A DNA stretch of 64,000 nt, from contig NC_068939.1 in NCBI RefSeq assembly GCF_016801865.2, positions 123,119,671 through 123,183,670 of the forward strand. The letters are read 5' to 3'. Positions 32,947 through 43,695 of the stretch are shown in pieces. Origin of the DNA: Culex pipiens pallens. Its lineage: Eukaryota; Arthropoda; Insecta; Diptera; Culicidae. Below the pieces are notes generated by a model that did no database searches, had not been told where the DNA came from, and was given only the letters and a program-made list of their open reading frames with translations. The position numbers were made by a program, and so were the translations under genes. Each line of letters starts with the position of its first letter. Positions within the stretch are counted from its first letter, which is position 1.

Positions 32947-34620
32947 ATCTCGTCGGAACTGCTCCTGCCCCCGTCACCACTGCTTCCACAATTACCGTTA
33001 CTTCCCGCAGGTTCTCACTACTCGCAAACTTGACTCCCCAAAGTTGACACAACAAGCGATGGGACATCGCCGCCCCCGGTTTTAGAACACTCCCTGCCTA
33101 GGTCTCGTTTACTGTGTATGCACCGTGAATTGCTTGTCAATGGGACAAAACATGCGATTCCGTTATTACTTGCGGTGTCATTACCCGACGTCTGGTCTGG
33201 TTTTCGCCGTGTATGTGATAAAATCTCAGATATTCAAAGTAGAGCCGCTGCTACGGCAGGAATCAATTCGAGTTTACAAATGCTGCTGGCGCCCCGGATC
33301 CTGCACGTAACGTGTAATACGTTTTCATGAATGAACAAACCCGCAACTCGTCTTCCCGGCACTTCACTTGGTCAATTTCCACACTGGGGTTGGATTCCTC
33401 AATCGATCAACAACATTACTGCACGAAATCGATTGCCGGGGAAATAAAAACTGATTGACACAATTATTATTACACTTTTTGTTCACAAACACTAATGATG
33501 TTTACATTTTTTTTTTATTCTCTTCCTCCTCGATGACGTTTCTCCGCCCTTTTACGAATTCGCGAACGTTTGACAGTGTACGACGCGCTCTACTCGTCAC
33601 CGCAACTGTCACGCACTCTCACACACACTCACGCGTGAGCAATCGCTGATTAGCAAGGCCTCCTTGGACGACGCGTTCTGTCAACCGGTCCTGACCTCGT
33701 TACTCATTATCGCGCGGTAATTGCGACAAAAATTCCCTAATATTCCTCCGCTCTCTCTTTCACTCACTCGCGCTCACACCACAAGCGAAAAAAAAAGAAT
33801 ATCTTCACGTTCCCGAAAAACGTCAAAAAGGTGGCCAGAAGAACCGGTCAACCGGATCGTCGCGCGCGTTCTACCCTCAAGAGGACCTCGGACGTCGTCC
33901 GTTCGGTACGGCCGGACAAAAAAGACTACCGCCGAGATGAGTCCGCTTTTTCCTCGCGCACCCGAAAACCCCGGAATCGTCGTCGTCGTTTTTACACGCC
34001 CGCCTTCTCTCCCTCTTCTTCTTACCGGTCGAAAAAATCCCGCACGGAGCGCGCAAAAAACACGTCTACAACACTTCGGAATAACGAAGCGAATCAAGTT
34101 ATTTGTTGATAACGACGACGCTCCTCCGCAACTCTTCTGCCGAAGAGTCTGGGCCTACTACGCTCGCCTTTTTTGCGCTCCCCCTCTCCCACCCCTTTCG
34201 CCATCACTCTCTCAAGCGAGTTAGAACGCTGCTCCCCACGCGCGCTCTCCTGCTCTCTATTCTTCTTCTAGTCGGAACAATTGTAGGGTTCCTCGCAGGG
34301 TTGCGAGCTTCGCTCGCGAGCTCAAGCATCGCGAGAGCAACCCGCTCTCGCGCTCTCTCGACCACGTGACACCGGGCAAACCACCTGCTGTCTCGTTTTT
34401 TCTTGCGCGTTTTGTCGTGTTTTTTCATCGTCGCACACGTGTGGGGCGTACACGCCGACGGACGATCGAATCTAGCTGCGGGTGTAGTGGAGATGCTTAC
34501 TGTTTGATGGTGATGTTGGCGATACTCACGGCCTGCTCAGTTGGCGTTCGTCTGCGACGAGAGAAACATCGAGGATGGAACCTGTTTGGAGTTTGGAGCT
34601 GATTTAGTTTAGTTGATGTC
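32947..34620 (-). promoter_or_regulatory. GC-rich 5' leader and promoter-like region of the minus-strand gene
   Basis: Base composition shifts sharply from AT-rich to GC/CT-rich between about 32860 and 34600, and no dispersed repeat falls inside. An initiator-like TCAGTT on the minus strand lies near 33450, with an AT-rich TAATAATAAT stretch about 20 bases further upstream; this would give a leader of about 500 bases. CTCTCT/GAGA-rich tracts at 33750-33770 and 34205-34370 could bind GAGA-type factors. Long frames here on both strands (for example 33721-34224) are Arg/Pro/Ser-rich composition artefacts. No transcription start is proven. Confidence 0.4.
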
Positions 34621-34862
34621 GTGATTGCCGTCGGGGGAATTTTCGAACCTGTCATTTTTGTTTTTAAATTTTCAAAATGTTTTACTCAAGTGAAATCTTG
34701 TTCTTGTAGCGTTGAAGTTACTCGCAAACCTCTAACCTAACCGAAAGCTAGTTTGAACAGCGATAAAAAATTATCACCCTACTAAATAAGTAGGTGTCGT
34801 GAAATTGGCAACACTCCGTTGAAAAGCAAAACGATACCATTTATTCGCCGCTCATCCAATGT

Positions 34863-34864
34863 GC

Positions 34865-34919
<55 letters not shown>

Positions 34920-34936
34920 GAGTCCACCCGGGGGCG
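34863..34936 (+). tRNA. tRNA-Asn-GTT: tRNA-Asn (anticodon GTT)
   Basis: A full cloverleaf can be drawn. The acceptor is GCCTCCG with CGGGGGC, the anticodon arm TTCGG-CTGTTAA-CCGAA with GTT at the anticodon, and the T arm GGTGG-TTCGAGT-CCACC. Box A (TGGCGCAATCGG) and box B (GGTTCGAGTCC) are canonical. No CCA is encoded and there is no intron. A T-run terminator follows at about 34942. No target duplication or SINE tail was seen, so it looks like a genuine functional gene. Confidence 0.97.
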
Positions 34937-34940
34937 CTTA

Positions 34941-34950
34941 GATTTTTTTC
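34941..34950 (+). terminator. Pol III terminator of tRNA-Asn
   Basis: A run of T residues begins within about 6 bases of the mature 3' end, as expected for RNA polymerase III. Confidence 0.8.
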
Positions 34951-35037
34951 TATGTGGAAAGATGAACTGATTCCTATTTACCACTTTGCCATGACAAGAA
35001 GAATTATGGTTGAGGAGAATGTCATCAGTTTCTGTGC

Positions 35038-35110
35038 GGCCGTGTGGCCTAATGGAGAAGGCGTCGGACTTCGGATCCGAAGATTGCAGGTTCGAGTCCT
35101 GTCACGGTCG
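35038..35110 (+). tRNA. tRNA-Arg-TCG: tRNA-Arg (anticodon TCG)
   Basis: The acceptor GGCCGTG pairs with CACGGTC, with one G-T pair. The anticodon arm is TCGGA-CTTCGGA-TCCGA with TCG at the anticodon, and the T arm is GCAGG-TTCGAGT-CCTGT. Box A (TGGCCTAATGG) and box B (GGTTCGAGTCC) are present. There is no intron. A T-run follows at about 35116. It lies 101 bp after tRNA-Asn on the same strand. It reads CGA codons. Confidence 0.97.
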
Positions 35111-35113
35111 TTG

Positions 35114-35122
35114 TATTTTTTT
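35114..35122 (+). terminator. Pol III terminator of tRNA-Arg
   Basis: A run of at least five T residues starts within six bases of the mature 3' end. Confidence 0.8.
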
Positions 35123-35124
35123 TG

Positions 35125-35660
35125 TAAACATAGTATGTTCAGTATACATGAATTCTTTATTGACAATTTTCTTGTAGCCGGTATTTAATATACCATTTCA
35201 GAATAATTATACATTCTATTGAATTATGGAATTAAACTTTGATTTGTATTTGAATCAAATTTGATTGTTCTTCCGAAATAAGAATATTATATAATAATCA
35301 CTGGAAGTATAAATCGGGTTTATTTAATACTTTCCACAGTAGCGTCTACTAAACATAGAACTAAACACAGGCTCGGGCCCCAATGGTGTTTTATCTTACA
35401 AACTAATACATAAATTAACGTCTAAAGAACAACAAGAATTTCCTTTTGACAACATCACGAGACAAGTTAAGATTGAACCATTTTATCGACCTTGATCGGC
35501 TCAAATATTAAATAAACAGTTAAACATTTCTTAAACATGGATTTCAAAATTTGATTTTTAAATTTTAAATTTTCTTCTTTTATATTTGCATTATTTTTTT
35601 TATTTGTTGTCTTAAAAATGCATGTCAGTTCTGTCTATATTAAACTGATGTAAATTATAT
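35125..35660. other. AT-rich DNA with no recognised feature
   Basis: This lies between the tRNA genes and the A-rich array. Nothing else is supportable. Confidence 0.4.
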
Positions 35661-35666
35661 CTATTG

Positions 35667-36240
35667 TAAAAAAAAAACAAAAAATTACAAAAAACTAAAA
35701 ATAAAAATCAAAAAACAAAAAAACAAATGACAAAAAACAAAAAGCAAAAAAAAACAAAAAAAAACAAAAAAACAAAAAACTAAAAGCAAAAAGCAAAAAA
35801 ACAAAAAACAAAAAAAAACAAAAAACAACAAAACAACAAAACAACAAAACAACAAAACAACAAAACAACAATACAACAAAACAATAAAACAACAAAACAA
35901 CAAAACAACAAAACAACAAAACAACAAAACAACAAAACAACAAAACAACAAAACAACAAAACAACAAAACAACAAAACAACAAAACAACAAAACAACAAA
36001 ACAACAAAACAGCAAAACAACAAAACAACAAAACAACAAAACAACAAAACAACAAAACAACAAAACAACAAAACAACAAAACAACAAAACAACAAAACAA
36101 CAAAACAACAAAACAACAAAACAACAAAAAATGAAAAGCGAAAAAAAACAAAAAGCAAATCAATATAAACAAAAAAAAAATTAAAAGCGAAAAATGGAAA
36201 ACGAAAAATGAAAAACAAAAAACAAATCAATATAAACAAA
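35667..36240 (+). repeat. A-rich low-complexity block with an AAAACAAC array at its core
   Basis: Irregular AAAAAC-type repeats (35667-35815 and 36128-36240) border a regular array of the octamer AAAACAAC at 35816-36128, about 38 units with three substitutions. The flanking blocks share the phrase AAATCAATATAAACAAAA (about 36156 and 36222), which is itself duplicated. Long Phe/Cys/Val/Leu frames on the minus strand are translations of the array and not proteins. Confidence 0.93.
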
Positions 36241-36327
36241 ACATTTTTTTTTTTGAAATTTTATGCTTTTTTTTACTAGAGATTGCAAAACAACTTTAAA
36301 AACATTTAATTGCATTTTAACAAGGTT

Positions 36328-36445
36328 TCGAAAAATAGACCTCGGATTCGTGATCAAAGACCAAAATTACCACTTTGAACAAAGTTTCACGCAAATTTAA
36401 GAAGGGTCCAAGAAACTTTTCCTTTTTTCGTGTGGGTTGGCATAG
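36328..36445 (+). repeat. Fragment of the 12349-18225 fold-back family
   Basis: The phrases GACCTCGGATTCGTGATCAA, ACAAAGTTTCACGCAAAT and CGTGTGGGTTGG match the outer right arm at 18115-18215 in order, with substitutions. No partner arm is nearby. Confidence 0.65.
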
Positions 36446-37391
36446 ATACACAAAAAAAATTAAAAAAAAACACTAAAACAAAAAATTTGGAGGTTTTTGA
36501 TTTTTTTTTGTTGTTTTCTGGCTTTTGGGTTGATTTTAGGGTGCAAAACAATGATTGTTCACAAACTCACACTGTATTTTTGGAAATAATAATGGAAATA
36601 AAGCAATTTTTGATATTTTTTTTATCTTATGACGTTGGTTTCAAATATTGATATTCACCCCAAATTTGATTGTTTAAAAGTATGAGTCTGATTCAAAAAC
36701 TGTGTCAAAAATCTGCCCCACCAACCATTAATCAAGAAGGCTCACAAAGTGAGTGCAATAAATCACTCATTTAATCATGCGATCATATGTTCATCAGACC
36801 GCAAAAATCTGCTCGCAACAAAAAAAGAACAAGAAAATCAACCAACGTTAATTGAAACATAACAAAAATGTTAATGCATGCAAAAAAAACCGCTCATCAC
36901 AAACAAGACACTTGAAACATTCTATGCAAATTCGCGCCACATCTTATATCATATAATCATTTCAATTTCGCATTTTTGCAAAATCCACCCAGACTGCAAG
37001 TGTGTGTGTGTGTTTGTTTGTGTGCCCACACGGTCATGACCTATCCTCAGCACACATTGCGCCAGGCCAGACCAGAAAACCGGGCCACCAACATACTTAT
37101 GCTCGAATCCGCACAAGGTCCATTACACGAGACGTGGTTTTTATATGCAAAAGATTAATGCGAATCAATCCTGCGTTTCCTGTGTGTGTGGCATTCAAGG
37201 CTCTCTCTGGAATCTCCGATGAAAGGCAGGGGCGTTTTCCGGAACATGTGCAGCAGCAGCAGCACTGGCAGAAAGTTGAGGAAAATGCGACCTTTTCCGA
37301 GACTGGGGTGAATTGGACAACTTAAGGAGTTCTTAAAATATGATCAAAAAAGTCTCCAAGATTTAGCAAGCAAAAATATTTTTCGCTCAAT
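36446..37391. other. Mostly unique non-coding DNA
   Basis: It contains a short GT run near 37000, a short CAG run near 37247 and a fragment GACTGGGGTGAATTGGAC near 37300 that recalls MITE termini elsewhere in the window. No exon was recognised. Confidence 0.35.
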
Positions 37392-37403
37392 TTTGTCAGC
37401 ACA

Positions 37404-37810
37404 AAAAAATCAATCAAATCAAACCATCCACATTAACGACCCCCGGGTCTTTTGTGGTCTCTATTGCAAGTTTCTGCTCGAACCTAGGAGTCCGAAGGCT
37501 TGAATGGGGAGAGCACCCAAACCTCTTTTTACTCCAAGGAACCTTCCACCCCAGTGTTTGAACTGACGACCTTTGGATTGCGAGTCCAACCGCCGCCAGC
37601 GATTCCACCGGAGTAGGCTTGGTTTGGTGTGTTGTTTGTACTTATGGCATGGAGACGACTCCTACACCTGGAATGACTTAACGGCCTAACAACCAAGGAC
37701 GGTACCGACATTTTACTTCCTCATCCGATGGAAGGTTGCAGCAGATGGGAATCGAACCCAGGATCATCCGCTTACTAAGCGGACAGCGTAACCATTCGGC
37801 CACGCACTGC
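37404..37810 (-). mobile_element. tRNA-derived SINE (about 407 bp) with 12-bp target duplication
   Basis: The minus-strand head GTGCGTGGCCGAATGGTTAC carries box A. Box B CTGGGTTCGATTCCCAT lies near 37745-37765. The body contains the phrase CCAGGTGTAGGAGTCGTCTC shared with the SINEs at 30675 and 61213, so the three have a common body with different tRNA-like heads. TTTGTCAGCACA (37392-37403) and TTTGTCGGCACA (37811-37822) flank it. The 3' end is a CAATCAAATCAAA-type tail. Confidence 0.85.
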
Positions 37811-37822
37811 TTTGTCGGCACA

Positions 37823-38750
37823 GGCTGAACGAATTAAGCCCGGATTTGTTCCATTTGATCCAGTTTGATAAGTCCGGTTTGAAAATTATAAAGATTGGTG
37901 TTAAATCAACGAACCTTTACCCCAAACTCCTCTATCCGATTCAACGGTATGGCATTTCCAGGGTGTGTTGTTCTGGGATTCTCCCAGAACGGCGCGAAAG
38001 AACTCAACTGAAAAGCATCACTCACAGAAAAAAAACTTGCCAATCTGGAGAAAGTGTACACAGACCCACACCGATGAATTAATCCAGATCGCAATGAAAC
38101 CGAGAGCATGGAGTGAAAAAAAGTGGTCCGTCTGGGAAGGGAGCAATTGCAGCAAAAAAGTGCGTCTCCAAGTGCGCAAGTGGTTGTTGCTTTGGGGTGA
38201 CTGACTGCAGCAGTCGTGTTGTGTGGTTTTTATTTCTGGGAGTTCTGGCGTTCAGGAAGTTCTCCGAAACCAGACCACACGATGGCCTCGACCGTGGTTT
38301 CCGAATTGAGAAAAAAAAAACCAAACCGTCATGCATTGATTGAGCCACGTGTGTGAGTACGAAATTGTCCTCTTTTTTTTGGCATCGATCCAAAACAGTC
38401 AGGCTCTGGCGAACGGACAAAAAAAGTCGTTAGTCATCATCGATTTTTTATGAGTGACTTTAATGTGGCGGTGACTGGAGTGGAAGTTCATCGTGAGTGA
38501 GTTCAGCTTTCACCCGTGTTGACAAATATTGTGACAGTCAGGGGGGAATTTGCAAGGTTGATGTAAAGCCTTGGAAAAAGCAATTGAATGACAGACTTTC
38601 TGACTTTAATAATGAAGCTATTTTTTTAAAATATGAATAATTTAGCAAATTTCTTAAACAATTTTTTCTCGGTCATAAATACCCATCTTTGCCAAAGTTT
38701 GTATCAACATGTGATTTTTTGACATTTAACCATCTCATTCTCCAGAGAAG
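37823..38750. other. Apparently unique non-coding DNA
   Basis: Mixed-composition DNA with no repeat relatives in the window and no credible exon. Frames up to 113 codons occur on both strands but lack domain or splice support. Confidence 0.35.
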
Positions 38751-38756
38751 TCCATT

Positions 38757-39866
38757 TCCCAAAACCAAAACCAAAAGACCAAAACCAAAACCAAAACCAA
38801 AACCAAAAGACCAAAACCAAAACCAAAACCAAAACCAAAACCAAAACCAAAACCAAAACCAAAACCAAAACCAAAACCAAAACCAAAACCAAAACCAAAA
38901 CCAAAACCAAAACCAAAACCAAAACCAAAACCAAAACCAAAACCAAAACCAAAACCAAAACCAAAACCAAAACCAAAACCAAAACCAAAGGCAAAGGCAA
39001 AGGCAAAGGCAAAGGCAAAGGCAAAGGCAAAGGCAAAGGCAAAGGCAAAGGCAAAGGCAAAGGCAAAGGCAAAGGCAAAGGCAAAGGCAAAGGCAAAGGC
39101 AAAGGCAAAGGCAAAGGCAAAGGCAAAGGCAAAGGCAAAGGCAAAGGCAAAGGCAAAGGCAAAGGCAAAGGCAAAGGCAAAGGCAAAGGCAAAGGCAAAG
39201 GCAAAGGCAAAGGCAAAGGCAAAGGCAAAGGCAAAGGCAAAGGCAAAGGCAAAGGCAAAGGCAAAGGCAAAGGCAAAGGCAAAGGCAAAGGCAAAGGCAA
39301 AGGCAAAGGCAAAGGCAAAGGCAAAGGCAAAGGCAAAGGCAAAGGCAAAGGCAAAGGCAAAGGCAAAGGCAAAGGCAAAGGCAAAGGCAAAGGCAAAGGC
39401 AAAGGCAAAGGCAAAGGCAAAGGCAAAGGCAAAGGCAAAGGCAAAGGCAAAGGCAAAGGCAAAGGCAAAGGCAAAGGCAAAGGCAAAGGCAAAGGCAAAG
39501 GCAAAGGCAAAGGCAAAGGCAAAGGCAAAGGCAAAGGCAAAGGCAAAGGCAAAGGCAAAGGCAAAGGCAAAGGCAAAGGCAAAGGCAAAGGCAAAGGCAA
39601 AGGCAAAGGCAAAGGCAAAGGCAAAGGCAAAGGCAAAGGCAAAGGCAAAGGCAAAGGCAAAGGCAAAGGCAAAGGCAAAGGCAAAGGCAAAGGCAAAGGC
39701 AAAGGCAAAGGCAAAGGCAAAGGCAAAGGCAAAGGCAAAGGCAAAGGCAAAGGCAAAGGCAAAGGCAAAGGCAAAGGCAAAGGCAAAGGCAAAGGCAAAG
39801 GCAAAGGCAAAGGCAAAGGCAAAGGCAAAGGCAAAGGCAAAGGCAAAGGCAAAGACAAAGACAAAT
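38757..39866 (+). repeat. Two-phase hexanucleotide array: AAAACC then AAAGGC
   Basis: About 38 units of AAAACC (38757-38988; two early units read AAAAGACC) pass abruptly into about 144 perfect units of AAAGGC (38989-39852), then two AAAGAC units. The switch happens within one unit at 38986-38992 with register kept, so both halves descend from one array. The uniformity implies recent expansion or active homogenisation. Frames of over 430 codons on both strands (Gln-Arg and Leu-Pro repeats) arise only because the period is six; they are not genes. Confidence 0.97.
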
Positions 39867-40221
39867 AAAACATCAAAATTTCAATGGAAATCTTTCTGCA
39901 GTGATAATAATATTCAGCAAGTTTGGGCTCGTTTTGGAAATTAAAGATTGCAAAACAACTGGACAGGTGTATAATGCGTTTTAAAACACTTTTTTCATTC
40001 AAATGTTGACACTGTGGCCTGTAATTTATTTAATAACTATAGAATGATTATGATTAACACATTGAAAATAAAAATGCAATTTTGCATTTAAAAAGTAATC
40101 AAAATTGCCTAAAATGGAGTCGCAGAACTCGAATTCGATGTCACAGGCTAGAAAATTAAAAAAAAAAACACGAAAAAAATATTTTATTTGTCATGATTCC
40201 ATTTTTTGATGTCTCATATTA
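39867..40221. other. AT-rich DNA with no recognised feature
   Basis: Nothing supportable was seen. Confidence 0.4.
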
Positions 40222-40281
40222 ACCTTCGGATAATTGAAATTTCGGTTAATCGAGGCATCGGATATTCGAGGCTGGACTGTA
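40222..40281. repeat. Possible pogo-like MITE terminus, single end
   Basis: The complement reads CAGTCCAGCCTCGAATATCC followed by CCTCGATTAACCGAAATTTC. This CAGTCCAGCCTCG / ATCCGAA pattern resembles ends of pogo/Tigger-type mariner relatives, from general knowledge of that group. The opposite end was not found, so this is a solo terminus. Confidence 0.45.
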
Positions 40282-41575
40282 CCAGCAATAAATATAATTC
40301 TGTGCCTATTCCAATTATCTTAACAACAAATCCAGTAATAGTTGGCAAGTTTTTGTTAAACTATCCTCGAAAAACTGCATTAATAGTAGGAAATGTACTC
40401 AAATAGTCCAAATTAGGCTTATCTTGTTTAGTTTTGCAAAAGACTTTCAAGTCAGAAGACAGATATTTTTCTAAGTACTGTTCGAAAATTATCATACTGA
40501 AGCAAAAAAAACCTTTCATTCACAAAATGCGTCATGAATGAAATGTGCATATTCCACAAAGCGTAAGAATAACACACATGTTAATTTTCGTTCCTGACAG
40601 ACTGGTTGGTGGGAATCATTTTCGTGCATAATTTGCAAGTGCACTTTGTTCTGAGGTTTTTACTGCGAATCCATGGGAAAACTTAAGCTGAAAAAATACC
40701 ACACCAAAAACCCGCTCATCCATGGAATGTGTCTTCTCTCTGACGTACCAAAAATTTGATTTATGTGCGCTGGTGGAATTTCCCAAAGTCTGCACATCCA
40801 ACAGTAAAAGAAACAAGATAAGAAAATGTGTCTCAGTTTATCGAAGTAAATCGGAGCTTGAAAATGAACAATTTTATTCAATGATGTACAAACACCGGGC
40901 TCGCAAAAAAACAATTTATTTTGCTGTTCAAACAGTGCCAACAAAAACCATAAATCCAGGTAAAGCAGCAGCACCAGCCTGAAAAGAGCAGATAAGCTCG
41001 CAAACATTTTATTTAATTTTAATAAATTTATACACGAGCGCATCCAAAGCATAAATAAACAAAACGGTCGTTCCCAGCTCAAAAGGTGACAACAAAAACC
41101 TTTCGAGCGAGTTTTTCGTTCTAAAAGTTGCTCCTTTTCGAAGCTTCTTGGCGCGCGTTGGTTGGTTGGAAGGATCCGCCCCACCTTCGACGATGGCAGA
41201 TTATAAGTGGTGGGTGGAAGGAGCTGGAAGGGGAAGTGGGGGGGGAGGTCTGTAAATGCTCAGCTAAAGGTTCAACAGATCAAGTTTTACGTTGTTTGTT
41301 ATTGTCACTTTTTGTCGGCTTGCCCAGCCAGAAGCTTGAAGCGCGATATCACCGAATATAAACGAATGAATTTTAAAATCTTGGAATTTCAGCATTGGAG
41401 AAGGAAAAGCGGAGAAGAATGAAATGAAAATCTTTCTTGTTTTAAAATAAAACATTTTATGAGATGTAAAGAACTTGTCTGATTACATTCCAATGAACAT
41501 TTTACTCTTTTCTACATTATTAATATGTTTTTACTTATATTCAAAGTTTATGGTTTAGTAATACTTAAATTTCGG
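40282..41575. other. Apparently unique non-coding DNA
   Basis: A 174-codon minus-strand frame (40660-41184) is the longest non-repeat frame here, but it has biased composition, no domain and overlaps a plus-strand frame. The patch 41090-41260 is GC-richer. I call no gene. Confidence 0.35.
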
Positions 41576-41620
41576 GTCATCCATAAACCACGTGGACCAC
41601 GTTGTTTATGGGTGGTGCTT
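41576..41620 (+). repeat. Fragment of the CACGTG-ended hairpin MITE
   Basis: CATCCATAAACCACGTGG is followed by an imperfect inverted partner GTTTATGGGTGGTGC. It is a collapsed relative of 23703-23858. Confidence 0.7.
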
Positions 41621-41689
41621 TTGCTACTGATGGGTGCCTTTTTTTAACGTTAAATGTTAAATATTATTCAATCCAATAAGACCTTGAAG

Positions 41690-41935
41690 TTTGTATGGGG
41701 AAAATCATCAAAATATATGAAGAAAAACAACTGTTTTACTTGTTAACCTGTGGAGAGGGCCATAGTTACCCGATTCTAACCATTTCTCAGATATAGAACC
41801 TTCATGAATTTTAGAACAACATTCCTCAAGACACCATATTTTTTTAGGATTTGTTCTTGCGAAGTTGCAAAGCCAATCTTTGATTTCAGGGGGTAGCCCT
41901 AAGTAAGCTCGGATTTGGACCACCCTAGTTTTAAA
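41690..41935 (-). repeat. Dispersed-repeat fragment related to 12041-12348
   Basis: The phrases TTTGTATGGGGAAAATC, CAGGGGGTAGCCC and CGGATTTGGACCA are shared with 12041-12348 in opposite order and orientation. A region of mixed decay, with no termini identified. Confidence 0.5.
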
Positions 41936-41943
41936 GTGTGTTA

Positions 41944-42336
41944 CCAAAATTGTCACTCAGTTTTCTTAGCACTGACTGAACCGATTTAGGCCAAACTGGT
42001 CGCATTTGACTCAGTTTAGGGTATCATAAATCGAGTTTCAACAAAAATTAAGTTTCTATAAGTAGTAGTAGTGTATACAAATGTGTTTCGCATTTATTTG
42101 GATGTTAGATAAATGGCCGGAAATCATATCAAATATCATCATGTTATATATCGTTTGATAGGCAATTGAAAAACCTTTCAAACAAGTCTAAAACATAGAA
42201 GATCTGGCAACTCTGCCAATACTTTCCGAGACTAGATATTAATTGAGCTTTGTTGATTTCATATCTAAAACCTTGTTTGCTGTGTACTTTAGGAGCAAGG
42301 AAGGCACCAACCACGTAGGTGGATTAAGTTAGTTTT
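41944..42336 (+). repeat. Short relative of the 8527-10060 composite repeat
   Basis: It shares the phrases AGCACTGACTGAACCGATTT near its start and GGTGGATTAAGTTAGTTTTT at its end with the composite repeat. Internal parts are diverged and lack the 164-bp array. Confidence 0.6.
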
Positions 42337-43695
42337 TTATTTGTTTAAGGGACTCAAAAATACATTTTTTGAACCATGGAATATGATAGTGCAAGATCTG
42401 TTTCTAGAGACATGTATTTGTGATTTTTTTAAATATTAAAACGGGGTCAAAAAATGAATTTAAAAAATATGTCTAGCAATTACTTTAACAAATGTGTGAT
42501 ACAGTGCCCCGTTTTGGAGTTATAGTCACTAAATAATAAATTGATAAAGTTAATAATTTTTGGAAGTTTTAACATTTTTCACTTTTTTTAAATACCATCA
42601 AAAAAAATATTTTTGAAAAAAAATCTCTCTGAGTCTGAATCTGAATCGGACAATTAGTTTATTAGAAACAGCCTCACCATGAATTCGAATAGATGGATAT
42701 GAGTTAAAAAAATCGTATAAAATATAAAATGAGGAAAGCTTCCCTTTGCAAAAAAATTAATGATTTTGAAATTCATCCATGGCGTCCTATCTATACTATC
42801 ATTATATGTGATTACTCATTTCATGTATGATTTTTGTGCAGATGAATTTCCATTATAGGGAAATTTGGTTAGATTTCGTCTAGCCTTCTTTTTGTTATTT
42901 ATTATGTTATAATTGTGCGCCATTGCATCAGAATGCATTGAAACATCCCAATCGTTTTTAAGGTAGTCAGCAGAAATGCATCTGCACTAAGAGCTCTTCT
43001 TAACGGCACTCAGCTTGTTCTAGATGCGGATGCATGTCTGGCAGTCAGGAATACTGTGTTAAAATTACTGCAGATATGATTCGTTGAAGTGAGTTGAGTT
43101 TGAGCACGGAGTGTTCATACAACAACACAATTCTGAAACTACAGAGGATATTTTTTTTCAATACTTAGAAAATTTAATTTAAAAAAAAAAATATTTTTTT
43201 GCAAAAAGAAGATTTTTTCTGAAAAAATCAAGATTTGCAACAAGTTCCATACAACATTTTTAGCAATTTCAAAAATCACCCTTTGAATAGAATTTCAAGT
43301 GAATTGTCTATGTATTTAGCCAATTCACTGATAAAATCAAAACAATATTGATAAGTATAGCTTTCAACAAAAGTGCTGAAAAGTTCAACTTTTAGATTGT
43401 TTTCAGTTGATTAGACTTCTAAAGTGTTTGAAAAAAGAAGATTAGAATTTTAAAGTGTTTGAAAAAAAAATTTGAATTGTCCCTGATTTTGCAGCCCCAT
43501 TTTGAATGGGAGAAAGAATAAACATTGAAAAATATTTGCAACGGCCTAAGCATTACATTTTTTTCGAAAATGCTAAAACTCCAAAACGGTGCACTTTATC
43601 AAAACTTTGTAGCTAAAGATATTTTTTGGAAATATTTTTTTGACCGCATTTTCGATATTTTTCGTGGAGACACATACGCTCCGAGTTATAACTAT
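42337..43695. other. AT-rich DNA with scattered repeat remnants
   Basis: The stretch 43240-43440 shares phrases (AAGTTCCATACAACATTTTT, GTGCTGAAAAGTTC) with 23300-23470. No coding exon or RNA gene was seen. Confidence 0.35.

Noticed and set aside
33721..34224. 167-codon plus-strand frame
   Set aside because: Arg/Pro/Ser-rich frame in a GC-rich promoter-like island, with open frames on both strands and no domain.
35685..36239. Three overlapping minus-strand frames rich in Phe, Cys, Val and Leu, resembling a membrane protein
   Set aside because: They come from the AAAACAAC array. All three frames are open and show the same periodic residues, so no protein is implied.
38757..38988. Telomere-like repeat, because one strand reads (TTTTGG)n
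   Set aside because: It is internal, passes into another hexamer, and Diptera are not known to use such telomeric repeats.
38689..40002. Frames of over 430 codons on both strands (Gln-Arg and Leu-Pro repeats)
   Set aside because: They are translations of a hexanucleotide array. A period divisible by three keeps frames open on both strands without coding meaning.
40660..41184. 174-codon minus-strand frame
   Set aside because: No recognised domain, biased composition and no splice or promoter context. It is probably a chance frame, although it cannot be excluded without transcripts.
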